Shown: one piece after another, positions 1 through 7,631 of the stretch
How the letters are laid out: each line of letters opens with the position of its first letter
Position numbering within the stretch: the stretch's first letter is position 1
The notes under the pieces: generated by a model
The model's input: only the letters and a program-made list of their open reading frames with translations
What the model was told of the DNA's origin: nothing
Database searches by the model: none
Made by a program: the position numbers and the translations under genes
Assembly: GCF_014836955.1 (NCBI RefSeq)
Contig: NZ_JACSPV010000033.1
Span: forward strand, 1-49,555
Direction: 5' to 3'
Source of the DNA: Bacillus norwichensis
Lineage (GTDB): Bacteria; Bacillota; Bacilli; Bacillales; Bacillaceae_C
DNA: 49,555 nucleotides

Positions 1-146
1 CCTGTCCGGTTGGATGCCGCCGTGTCAAAAGGAACACCAAGCACAGCGAAGTCAATATCATCAGTTGTTCTGACCTGCTCCAATCTCATAAAAGTCCTGT
101 GTCCCACAAAGCGTGGAGATTGGGATGAGTCTTTAGGCTTATACAT
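1..146 (-). CDS. Ureohydrolase family protein (agmatinase/arginase-like), N-terminal part only
   Basis: The gene runs off the left edge, so only the first 48 or so codons are visible. The peptide begins MYKPKDSSQSPRFVGHRTFM and continues to a segment reading FAVLGVPFDTAASNRTG. That matches the first beta strand and the GVPFD loop near the N-terminus of the ureohydrolase family (agmatinase, guanidinobutyrase, arginase). A strong AGGAGG site lies 7 bp before the ATG. The metal-binding histidine and aspartate motifs are outside the window, so the substrate cannot be told. A sigma-54 promoter and a sigma-54 activator gene lie immediately upstream, which suggests substrate-induced catabolism of a guanidino compound. 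Confidence 0.75.
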   Translation of the reverse strand, partial: MYKPKDSSQSPRFVGHRTFMRLEQVRTTDDIDFAVLGVPFDTAASNRT

Positions 147-187
147 TGGTTAACCTCCTAAAATTATTGCTTACCCCTAACTTATTA

Positions 188-203
188 AGCAAAGAGCATG
201 CCA
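188..203 (-). promoter_or_regulatory. Sigma-54 (-24/-12) promoter of the ureohydrolase gene
   Basis: Read on the minus strand the site is TGGCATGCTCTTTGCT, against the consensus TGGCAC-N5-TTGC. The GG of the -24 and the GC of the -12 element are both present with the correct spacing. The predicted start is near position 176, about 30 bp before the ATG at 146. The neighbouring activator gene carries a GAFTGA sigma-54 contact motif, which fits. Confidence 0.82.
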
Positions 204-242
204 ACTGTATAAGCCTTCCATATATGAAAATCCCAATAAAAT

Positions 243-289
243 AATCCGAATCTGCATCAAGGAGAGGTTTATTGATGCTAATCCGGATT
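243..289. promoter_or_regulatory. Imperfect inverted repeat: candidate activator site (UAS) or terminator
   Basis: Two 18-bp arms (243-260 and 272-289) match at about 15 of 18 positions when one is reverse-complemented; each outer end carries AATCCG/CGGATT. The pair is centred about 90 bp upstream of the expected sigma-54 transcription start, a usual place for an enhancer-like site. It also lies 10 bp beyond the activator gene's stop and could act as a weak terminator, since the minus-strand hairpin is followed by ATTTTATT. Both roles are inference. Confidence 0.45.
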
Positions 290-298
290 TAAATTCAC

Positions 299-1696
299 TT
301 ATGAATTAATACCATATTTTTGCAGCTTTCTAACAACACTTGACTGGCTGATTCCTAAGTAATCCGCCATTTCATACGTAGTTTTATATTGTCTATAAGC
401 TCTTTTCAGCCAACGGATTTCTACGTTTTGTAATGCTTCTTGCAGGTTTTCCGCCTGTTCAGGAAGCTCTTCCTCTTCCTGTTCATAAGCAACGGAAGGA
501 GAGTGCCTCTCATGAAACGGAAGGGCCACAGGATAAATGATCCGATCTTCTGTCGTAATCACTAGCCGTTCCATTAAATTCTCTAATTCTCTAACATTAC
601 CCGGCCAGCTATAGTCAAGTATTTCATGGATTGTCGTCGCATGAAGTACCTTATCAGTTCTGTACTTGTCATTGAACATCCCTAGAAAATACTCGCATAA
701 TTGCAACAAGTCATCCTTCCGCTCCCTTAGAGACGGTATAGTAATTGGGACGACATTCAAGCGATAAAAAAGATCCTCGCGGAACTTCCCTTCCTTTACC
801 ATCTCCGCCAAGTCCCGGTTCGTTGAAGCAATAATCCGAAAGTCAATCTGTTTAGGCTCTGTGCCGCCGACTCTTGTCATTTTCTTTTCTTGAATCACCT
901 TCAGAAGTTTTGCTTGGAGATTTAACGGCAGCTCCCCTACTTCATCTAGAAACAGCGTACCTTTATTGGCTAGTTCTATTAGCCCCGGCTTCCCTTCCCT
1001 GCTTGCTCCAGTAAAAGCTCCCTTTTCATATCCGAACATCTCGGATTCAAATAGCGTCTCCGGTATGGCTCCGCAGTTCACTTCAATGAAGGCTTCCTTA
1101 CTGCGACTACTTTTTTCATGAATCGCCCTCGCAAAAACGTTTTTTCCGACCCCTGATTCACCGAGAAACACGACAGTTGCATCAGATAGTGCCACCCGCT
1201 GAATGAGCTGCCAAACATTGCTCATCTCCTTGCTTTTTAACACAATGCCATCTGTATATTGTTCCTTATCCCGCAACTCTTGAATTTCTGACTGATAATA
1301 TTCCATTTTGACTCGCAGTTCTTCAAAATCTTCCTTGATTTGGCGGAGCTCGGTCAAATCATGTGAGAAGCTGATAACTCGAATGATTTCTCCATTTGCA
1401 TCAAATACAGGCATAGCAGTTGCCATGACTGTGCGACCCGTGAGCGTATTTTGCATCACCTGGATTTCTTTCTTTTCTCGAAGCACTCTTTTTGTAACTG
1501 ATGGCGAAAAGACCTCCATCTTCTCCAAATCATCGACCGTTTTTCCGATCAGTTCTTCAATTGCCAATCCATATATAGATTGGCAATTAGGACTACTTCT
1601 TATTACTTTTCCCTTCCCATCAGTAATAACAATATTATCATTTGATGTTTCAAGAATAGCCCGTAATTCCAGCTCACAAATATTTTCTTCCACCAT
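299..1696 (-). CDS. PAS domain-containing sigma-54-dependent transcriptional activator (RocR-like)
   Basis: A 465-residue bacterial enhancer-binding protein. A PAS sensor domain covers about residues 8-115, followed by a coiled-coil linker (about 116-148). The AAA+ central domain has Walker A GESGVGKN (179-186), the sigma-54 contact motif GAFTGA (226-231), Walker B GTLFLDE (246-252) and an arginine-finger segment REDLFYRLN. The last 25 residues form a TyrR/Fis-like helix-turn-helix. The start has GGAG 10-12 bp upstream. Size and layout resemble B. subtilis RocR, the activator of arginine catabolism. The adjacent ureohydrolase gene with a sigma-54 promoter, and the permease on the other side, support control of guanidino/amino-acid catabolism. 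The PAS ligand is unknown. Confidence 0.9.
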   Translation of the reverse strand: MVEENICELELRAILETSNDNIVITDGKGKVIRSSPNCQSIYGLAIEELIGKTVDDLEKMEVFSPSVTKRVLREKKEIQVMQNTLTGRTVMATAMPVFDANGEIIRVISFSHDLTELRQIKEDFEELRVKMEYYQSEIQELRDKEQYTDGIVLKSKEMSNVWQLIQRVALSDATVVFLGESGVGKNVFARAIHEKSSRSKEAFIEVNCGAIPETLFESEMFGYEKGAFTGASREGKPGLIELANKGTLFLDEVGELPLNLQAKLLKVIQEKKMTRVGGTEPKQIDFRIIASTNRDLAEMVKEGKFREDLFYRLNVVPITIPSLRERKDDLLQLCEYFLGMFNDKYRTDKVLHATTIHEILDYSWPGNVRELENLMERLVITTEDRIIYPVALPFHERHSPSVAYEQEEEELPEQAENLQEALQNVEIRWLKRAYRQYKTTYEMADYLGISQSSVVRKLQKYGINS

Positions 1697-2135
1697 TCAA
1701 CTTTCACTCCTCACACAATATCCGAACTCATATGTAAAGATATTCTATCATAGTAGTGTTTGAATACATGCAGCTTTGCTACGGTGTTCAAAGCTTCTCC
1801 AATATGTTTCCACACGGCTTTCCCTCTAAACCAGCAAATAGCTTCTTTTTGAATCAGCGAAGACACTTTTATTCATTCTTTTGCTTCTGATTTGCCAAGT
1901 GCATTCCTTATCTGCAATTCTCTAATTAAAGCGACCGCTGAACAAGAGATTTTAAATCAGCAAAACTAAACGATGAATCAGGTAAAATACGTTTATAAAA
2001 TCAATAAGCACACAGCTTTTTTGCTGTGCGCCCCTTCTGTAATAAAAGACATTCGATCTGATCGTATTAAAGACGCTTTATTCGCGTCTATTACGGGTCA
2101 GCATTCTTCACAGATGATCTTCAACATCCCCAATA
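1697..2135. other. Gene-free spacer between activator and permease genes
   Basis: No convincing gene is seen in 439 bp. A 6-bp hairpin with a T6 loop (2012-2029, CACAGC/GCTGTG) sits about 107 bp past the permease stop and may be a weak terminator. The promoter of the activator gene must lie at the left end, but no clear sigma-A boxes were recognised. Confidence 0.4.
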
Positions 2136-3581
2136 TTAAAGTGCATCTTCCTGATTTTCCGCCCCTGCCCGATTCGATTGTATCTTTTTCCATATAAAGT
2201 ATACAACGGTAATCAAAATTAACCATGGAATTCCGTAGATCAGCGTTTCTTTGAAGTTTTCCGAGTACCAAGTAGAAATGACGATAGAGAAAACGAGAAC
2301 TGCACCTAAAATAGATGAAAAAGGATACCCGATCATTTTAACCGGAAGCTTTCTGCCACCGATTTCATTCCAAGTTTTTCGAAACGCCAGGTGAGTAATA
2401 AAAATCATAAACCAAGTAAACATCGCTCCAAAGCTGGAGATAGAAATCATTGTTGTAAATGCTGTTTCTGGCGAAACAACTGTATAAACGGTTGCAATAG
2501 CAATACCAATAACGGACGTTGCTAGAGCCAATGTTGGGACGGATCTTTTACTTAATTTTCCAAATACCTTTGGTGCATAACCCGCTCGCGATAATGAAAA
2601 CATCATACGTGTGGATGTATATAGCTGACTGTTCATTGCTGAAAGTGCTGCAACCAGAACAACGAAGTTTACAACACCTGCTGCCCCAGGTATATTTAAA
2701 ACTTCCATAACCTTTACAAAAGGACTTACTTCTATACCCGCTACACCCCATGGAACAATCATGAGCATAAGCGATAAAGATACAATATAGAACAATACTA
2801 ATCTTACAACCGCAGATTTTAAAGCGATAGGAACTGCCCTCTCTGGCTCTTTCGCTTCCCCTGCGCTAACCGCAATCATTTCAATACTCAGGTAACTGAA
2901 AAGTGAAATAAATACAGCGATCCACATACCCCAAAATCCATTTGGGAAAAACCCACCATTATTTGTATAGTTTTGTATACCAATTTCAGAAGAACTGTCT
3001 GCACCCACGATTACGTATATTGCAAGAATAATAAAAGCAGTAATCGCTACAATTTTGATTAGAGACAACCAATATTCAACTGCTCCAAACATGTTCACAC
3101 TCGTTGCATTTACATAAATAAGAAGGCCGGCAAAAAGAAGGATCCATACGATTCCAGGCACCGTGGGGAACCAATATTTCATATAAATGGCAATCGCTGT
3201 TACTTCCGTCCCTACCGCACACACAAGGCAAAACCAATATGAATACCGGACAGAGAATCCTGACCATGTGTTTAAATACCGTTCAGCATAGGCACCAAAT
3301 GAACCAGAAGTCGGGTGGGCAACGGTCATTTCAGAAAGAGCTCCCATCAATAATAGAGCGATAAGTGCACCTATTGCATAGCTTAGAATTACACTTGGTC
3401 CAGCTGTGCTGATAGCCAGCCCGCTCCCCAAAAACAATCCTGTTCCAATTGCCCCGCCAATGGCAATCATGGTCAGCTGTTTCGTGGTCAATCCTTTGTT
3501 GAGTCCTTTTTCTCTTTCAATAATCTCCTTAATTCGATCATTTTCTTGCAAGTGTCTCACCTCAAATTCCTTTTTTGTCAT
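2136..3581 (-). CDS. Amino acid permease, APC superfamily AAT type
   Basis: An integral membrane transporter of 481 residues with about 12 predicted membrane helices. The N-terminal signature LTMIAIGGAIGTGLFLGSG is the TM1 substrate/cation-site region typical of the AAT family (GABA, lysine, arginine and proline permeases such as RocE). A conserved EMTVAHPTSGSF segment follows TM2. The C-terminus is charged. The nearby sigma-54 activator and ureohydrolase suggest uptake of a basic or guanidino amino acid, but substrate cannot be read from sequence, and no sigma-54 promoter was found upstream of this gene. The ribosome-binding site before the ATG is weak. Confidence 0.88.
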   Translation of the reverse strand: MTKKEFEVRHLQENDRIKEIIEREKGLNKGLTTKQLTMIAIGGAIGTGLFLGSGLAISTAGPSVILSYAIGALIALLLMGALSEMTVAHPTSGSFGAYAERYLNTWSGFSVRYSYWFCLVCAVGTEVTAIAIYMKYWFPTVPGIVWILLFAGLLIYVNATSVNMFGAVEYWLSLIKIVAITAFIILAIYVIVGADSSSEIGIQNYTNNGGFFPNGFWGMWIAVFISLFSYLSIEMIAVSAGEAKEPERAVPIALKSAVVRLVLFYIVSLSLMLMIVPWGVAGIEVSPFVKVMEVLNIPGAAGVVNFVVLVAALSAMNSQLYTSTRMMFSLSRAGYAPKVFGKLSKRSVPTLALATSVIGIAIATVYTVVSPETAFTTMISISSFGAMFTWFMIFITHLAFRKTWNEIGGRKLPVKMIGYPFSSILGAVLVFSIVISTWYSENFKETLIYGIPWLILITVVYFIWKKIQSNRAGAENQEDAL

Positions 3582-3798
3582 TCCGGCTTTTAGAGGTGTT
3601 TCATTTTTTAAAAATTGTCTTTGTAATCCAAAATAATTATTATTGAAAAGATATTAAACTTTCTCAAATTCCGCGGTAACAATGGCACTTGATATACTCT
3701 GATCCTGCTCTATAATTTGCTTTATTATAGTCTACTGGGGCCTCCTCATAGAAAACAAACACGTTCCGAGAGCAAGATTCTTATCGTAAGGCTCTCTA

Positions 3799-4011
3799 TT
3801 ACGCCTGGCTTAATCCTTTTGTCTTCCTAATCTCTTTCATTGGGAGGCCACCGGCCCCCCAATGGCTATGATCAATTTCCGTTACCAGTACCCTAACTTG
3901 CTCTGGCTTGACTGAAAGGTTTTTTACTGCAGCTTGCGTTACATCCGCAATTAGCCCTTTTATCTGCTCACTGCTCCTACCTTTTAAAACTTGAACTTGA
4001 AAGATTGGCAT
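3799..4011 (-). CDS. dmpI: 4-oxalocrotonate tautomerase
   Basis: A 70-residue member of the tautomerase superfamily that interconverts 2-hydroxymuconate and 2-oxo-3-hexenedioate (4-oxalocrotonate). After loss of Met, Pro1 is the catalytic base. Arg11 and Arg39 of classical 4-OT are both present. The usual Phe50 is replaced by Trp (HSHWGAGG). It is slightly longer than the usual 62 residues because of a C-terminal tail (RKTKGLSQA). It is the last gene of the 3-hydroxyanthranilate meta-cleavage operon, 18 bp after the decarboxylase gene. In this pathway 2-aminomuconate deamination delivers its substrate. Confidence 0.93.
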   Translation of the reverse strand: MPIFQVQVLKGRSSEQIKGLIADVTQAAVKNLSVKPEQVRVLVTEIDHSHWGAGGLPMKEIRKTKGLSQA

Positions 4012-4029
4012 AACATCCCCCTGTATACC

Positions 4030-4821
4030 CTATTGGCAATAGAAAAAGACACTGCCCAACCCGTTAAACTGAGCTACGATTGTATCTCCTGAATCAAAAG
4101 AAATAGCTTCGGACATGGCACCGCCAAGGATGATTTCACCCTTTTTAAACCCTCTGCCTCGTTTGCTCAACTGATTGGCCGCCCATGCTATGGCTGTAGC
4201 AGGATGACCAAGAACAGCAGCACTCGAACCAGTCTGCTCTACTTTTCCATTCTTTGACATAACCATACCGATATTTCCCAGATCCAATTTACGAGGACTG
4301 ACCAACTGGCTGCCCACAACAAACTTGATAGATGAGCAATTGTCCGCAACAACATCTGTCAAAGTGAATCGGAAATCCTTATAACGGCTGTCGATTACTT
4401 CTAATGCTGGAGCTACATACTTGGTTGCTGCAATGACATCTTCTTCCGTTACATTTTCTCCTTCTAAATCCTTATCCAAAAAAAAGGCAATTTCGGGTTC
4501 AGCTTTCGGATGGATTAGCTCCGACCTTTTCATTGCTTCCCATTCGTATGCCAGCATATCCGCATGCAAATAGCCATAAATAGCTTCATTGACTCCCATC
4601 ATTTCCTGTTTAGCCTTGCTTGTCAATCCTAGTTTAATACCGACAGTTTTCGTTTGGTTTTCTTTTAATCTGCGGGTGAGAAGACCATCCTGAAGCTCAT
4701 AGGCTTTTTCAATCGTCAAGTCAGGATATGTATCCGTAATTTTGACTACTTCACGAGCTTCACGTTCGGCAGATAACAGATAGTTAATAATCTCTTGATC
4801 CTCATTTGTTTTTAATAACAT
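4030..4821 (-). CDS. dmpH: 4-oxalocrotonate decarboxylase (2-oxo-3-hexenedioate decarboxylase)
   Basis: Decarboxylates 2-oxo-3-hexenedioate to 2-oxopent-4-enoate (2-hydroxypenta-2,4-dienoate) and belongs to the FAH-like hydratase/decarboxylase family. It is assigned to the DmpH branch rather than the hydratase branch by TDTYPDLT near the N-terminus, VGIKLGLTSKAK, MGVNEAIYGYL and EVIDSRYKDFRF, all of which match decarboxylases as I recall them. An earlier ATG at 4827 touches the GGAGG; the ATG at 4821 has the better 7-bp spacing and is chosen. It overlaps the end of the aldolase gene only if the earlier ATG is used. DmpH and DmpE enzymes form a complex that channels the unstable dienol. Confidence 0.9.
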   Translation of the reverse strand: MLLKTNEDQEIINYLLSAEREAREVVKITDTYPDLTIEKAYELQDGLLTRRLKENQTKTVGIKLGLTSKAKQEMMGVNEAIYGYLHADMLAYEWEAMKRSELIHPKAEPEIAFFLDKDLEGENVTEEDVIAATKYVAPALEVIDSRYKDFRFTLTDVVADNCSSIKFVVGSQLVSPRKLDLGNIGMVMSKNGKVEQTGSSAAVLGHPATAIAWAANQLSKRGRGFKKGEIILGGAMSEAISFDSGDTIVAQFNGLGSVFFYCQ

Positions 4822-4823
4822 GA

Positions 4824-5849
4824 TCATGCCTCCACTGTTTGTTTTTTAGACAAATTGGCTGCCACATCCAATATCATATCTTCCTGCCCACCGACAACGT
4901 TCATTTTGCCAAGCTCTATTAAAATATCTCGTGGGTCGATTCCGAATTTCTTGCCAGCGCGTTCAGCATGAAGTAAAAAACTTGAATATACTCCTGCATA
5001 ACCAAGAGCCAAGCTGCCTTTTTTGATTTCTTGGGAGCCCGGTATAATCGGACCAACGACATCTTCCGCCAGGTCCATCATTTTATATAAATCAATGCCG
5101 ACATCATACCCCATCCGATCCATCACCGCCAGCAGCACCTCCGTCTGTGTATTTCCTGCTCCTGCCCCAAGACAGCGTACACTGCCGTCGATCCGTGTAG
5201 CTCCTTCCTCAATGGCAGCAAATGTGTTGGCAACTGCTACAGACAAGTTGTTATGCCCATGGAACCCAACTTCGATATCAAGGGATTCACGCAGGGCTCT
5301 TATTCTTTCCCGCACTTCATGCGGCAGCAAAGCTCCGGCTGAATCAGTAACATAGACTGCTTCAGCTCCATAGCTTTCCATTAATTTTGCCTGTTCCACT
5401 AGTTTTTCGACTGGTGCAGAGTGCGCCATCATCAGGAAGCCCAAAGCTTCCATTCCCAGTTCGCGAGCCATATTGATATGCTGAGCTGAAACATCTGCTT
5501 CTGTTACATGAGTCGCCACTCTGACTAGTTTCGCACCGCACTTGTTGGCTTCTTTGAGCTCATGCACTGTACCGATGCCCGGCAGCAGCAAAACTGCTAT
5601 CTTGGATTGCTTCACTTCCTCAACAGCTGCTGCAATCAGTTTCAATTCATCTACAAGAGACCGCCCGTACTGGATTGTAGATCCTCCAAGCCCGTCTCCA
5701 TGGCTGACTTCTATATAATGCATACCTGCATCATCCAATGCTCGAGTCACATCTCGTACCTGCTGCTCTGTGAACTGGTGAGCCACCACATGACTTCCAT
5801 CACGTAGAGAAACCTCTGTAATTTTAATATCCTTTCCAGGTCTACTCAT
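4824..5849 (-). CDS. dmpG: 4-hydroxy-2-oxovalerate aldolase
   Basis: Class II Mn-dependent aldolase that cleaves 4-hydroxy-2-oxovalerate into pyruvate and acetaldehyde (HMGL-like TIM barrel plus a C-terminal DmpG communication domain). Active-site residues are visible: Arg16 and Asp17 in SLRDGSH, His20, and the metal ligands His197 and His199 in GFHGHNN. These line up with Arg17, Asp18, His21, His200 and His202 of DmpG. The start is set at ATG 5849 because GGGAG sits 8 bp before it; an upstream in-frame ATG at 5867 has no site. The next gene upstream is its partner acetaldehyde dehydrogenase, with which it forms a channelling complex. Confidence 0.95.
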   Translation of the reverse strand: MSRPGKDIKITEVSLRDGSHVVAHQFTEQQVRDVTRALDDAGMHYIEVSHGDGLGGSTIQYGRSLVDELKLIAAAVEEVKQSKIAVLLLPGIGTVHELKEANKCGAKLVRVATHVTEADVSAQHINMARELGMEALGFLMMAHSAPVEKLVEQAKLMESYGAEAVYVTDSAGALLPHEVRERIRALRESLDIEVGFHGHNNLSVAVANTFAAIEEGATRIDGSVRCLGAGAGNTQTEVLLAVMDRMGYDVGIDLYKMMDLAEDVVGPIIPGSQEIKKGSLALGYAGVYSSFLLHAERAGKKFGIDPRDILIELGKMNVVGGQEDMILDVAANLSKKQTVEA

Positions 5850-5888
5850 AAGAGGCACTCCCTTCATATTCGATTATTATCTTCTGAC

Positions 5889-6764
5889 TTAAGAGACGAC
5901 AATCATACTGCGAGCAATATCTTCCCCCACTCTTGCAGCTGCTGCTGTCATAATATCAAGGTTACCTGCATATGAAGGAAAATAGTCTCCAGCCCCTTCT
6001 ACTTCTAGAAAGATCGTAACGATATTCCCATCAATAAGAGGCTCCTGTTTTAATCGGTAACCTGGCACGTATTCCTGTACTTTTTTGGCCATGGCATGAA
6101 TGGCATCAAAAACTGCTTGTTCATCCATATCTTTCACTTCGCAATAAACCGTATTTCTCATTAAAATCGGCGGTTCCGCAGGATTTAATATGATAAGGGC
6201 CTTTCCCTTGTCCGCTCCGCCAATTTCCTCGATTCCACGTCGGGTAGTCAGCGTGAACTCATCAATATTTGTACGAGTACCTGGTCCTGCACTTTTACTG
6301 GAAATAGTGGCTACAATCTCTGCATAAACCACATCTGCTGCCTGATTCACTGCGTTCACCATCGGAATCGTTGCCTGGCCGCCGCAAGTAATCATATTGA
6401 CGTTATCTGCAGGAGCGTCCCCGAACTTGGTGCCGACCGCCGGGCTAAAAAATGGCCCTACCGCAGCGGGGGTCAAGTCTACTACTTTTTTCCCCATCTC
6501 TTTTAAAATTTTCGCATGGTTCAGATGAGCTTTGGCCGATGTGGCATCAAATACAATGTCGGCAAGGTCTGGATGATCAATAAGAGCCTGGATTCCATTA
6601 AAAAATGTCTGGTATCCTTTATTCTGCGCTCTTTTCAAACCTTCAGAATGCTCTTCTATGCCGATCACGGCCGTTAATTCGATGACATCACTGTTTTCAA
6701 GCTTATACATCAGGTCTGTGCCGATATTTCCCGAGCCGATAATGGCGGCCTTTACTTTTCCCAT
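5889..6764 (-). CDS. dmpF: Acetaldehyde dehydrogenase (acylating)
   Basis: Converts acetaldehyde, NAD+ and CoA to acetyl-CoA. The 291-residue protein starts with a Rossmann motif [12 protein letters not shown]. The catalytic cysteine is Cys127 in [12 protein letters not shown], which corresponds to Cys132 of DmpF. A good AAAGGAG site precedes the ATG. It lies 39 bp upstream of the aldolase gene, the standard pairing that lets toxic acetaldehyde pass between active sites. Length and motifs are normal for the family. Confidence 0.95.
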   Translation of the reverse strand: MGKVKAAIIGSGNIGTDLMYKLENSDVIELTAVIGIEEHSEGLKRAQNKGYQTFFNGIQALIDHPDLADIVFDATSAKAHLNHAKILKEMGKKVVDLTPAAVGPFFSPAVGTKFGDAPADNVNMITCGGQATIPMVNAVNQAADVVYAEIVATISSKSAGPGTRTNIDEFTLTTRRGIEEIGGADKGKALIILNPAEPPILMRNTVYCEVKDMDEQAVFDAIHAMAKKVQEYVPGYRLKQEPLIDGNIVTIFLEVEGAGDYFPSYAGNLDIMTAAAARVGEDIARSMIVVS

Positions 6765-6788
6765 AAAATATCTCCTTTCATATCATTT

Positions 6789-7565
6789 CTATTTAAATGT
6801 CACACTGACGGACCCCAACGAGCCAAAATCAGCTTTTACATAATCACCGGCCTTAATCGCCACGGCAGCGGAGAGAGCCCCTGGTAAAATCAGCTCATCC
6901 TTTTTCAAAGTGATGCCGAAGTCATACAATTTATTAGCCAGCCAAGCAATAGCCTCCGCCGGGTGTCCAAGAGCCGCTGCTCCGGAACCGGTAGCTAGTA
7001 ATTCTTCATTTTTATAAAGTGCCATTCCCGCTGTCCGCAGATTTGTATTGTCCAAGCCAGTCTGCCGGTCTCCCAACACCACTTTTGCTGATGATCCGTT
7101 ATCTGCTACCGTATCAATCAGTTTAATTTTCCAGTCGGCGATGCGACTGTCGATGATTTCCAAAGTAGGAATAACATATTTTGTGGCCATCAAGACATCC
7201 AAATAGGTTACGTTCGGACCAACCAGATCCTCGCTTAACATGAAGCCGATCTCAGCTTCTACCTTTGGAGCTATCATGTCGGCTGTATCAATTATGCTGC
7301 CATTTCTAATTTGCATATCATCAAACAGATGCCCGTAATCTGGTTCTTCAACATTAAGCATCTTCTGCATGGCTACGCTCGTTAATCCAACCTTCTTGCC
7401 GATCGCTGTTCTTCCTTGGTCATTTTTTAATTTGACTGTCTCCAATTGAATTTGATAGGCGTCTTTTAGCGTTAGTGACGGATCACGTTCTGTTAAAGGA
7501 GACACTTCTTTTCGGGTTTCTTCAGCATTTAACAGCTCTTTGGCATAGTCCTCTAATGTAGTCAA
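6789..7565 (-). CDS. dmpE: 2-oxopent-4-enoate hydratase (2-hydroxypenta-2,4-dienoate hydratase)
   Basis: Hydrates 2-hydroxypenta-2,4-dienoate to 4-hydroxy-2-oxovalerate. It is a paralogue of the decarboxylase two genes downstream, but is assigned to the DmpE branch by PLTERDPSLT, IGKKVGLTSVAMQKML, EPDYGHL and IIDSRIADWKIKLIDTVADN. The acidic metal-ligand region KVEAEIGF is intact. Start chosen: TTG at 7565, with GGGGGG 6 bp upstream, giving 258 residues; a TTG at 7595 would add 10 residues but has no good site. A hairpin lies between this gene and the preceding dehydrogenase. Confidence 0.92.
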   Translation of the reverse strand: MTTLEDYAKELLNAEETRKEVSPLTERDPSLTLKDAYQIQLETVKLKNDQGRTAIGKKVGLTSVAMQKMLNVEEPDYGHLFDDMQIRNGSIIDTADMIAPKVEAEIGFMLSEDLVGPNVTYLDVLMATKYVIPTLEIIDSRIADWKIKLIDTVADNGSSAKVVLGDRQTGLDNTNLRTAGMALYKNEELLATGSGAAALGHPAEAIAWLANKLYDFGITLKKDELILPGALSAAVAIKAGDYVKADFGSLGSVSVTFK

Positions 7566-7597
7566 TTTTATCCCCCCACAAAGTAAGTAAAACAAAG

Positions 7598-7620
7598 GAA
7601 AGGTGATGAGATCACCTTTC
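7598..7620 (-). terminator. Intercistronic hairpin inside the meta-cleavage operon
   Basis: A perfect 10-bp stem (GAAAGGTGAT / ATCACCTTTC) with a 3-nt loop. On the minus strand it is followed by CTTTGTTTTAC, only a mediocre U-tract. It lies 11 bp after the dehydrogenase stop and 32 bp before the hydratase start, so it may be a partial terminator or an mRNA-processing/stability element. Confidence 0.45.
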
Positions 7621-7631
7621 TCTATGTCTTG

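Noticed and set aside
1308-1763. Plus-strand open frame of about 150 codons over the sigma-54 activator gene
   Set aside because: It lies opposite a well-supported gene, is Ser/Ile-rich with no domain, and has no ribosome-binding site.
3681-3697. TGGCACTTGATATAC on the plus strand as a second sigma-54 promoter
   Set aside because: The -12 GC is missing (ATAC where TTGC is needed) and no plus-strand gene follows.
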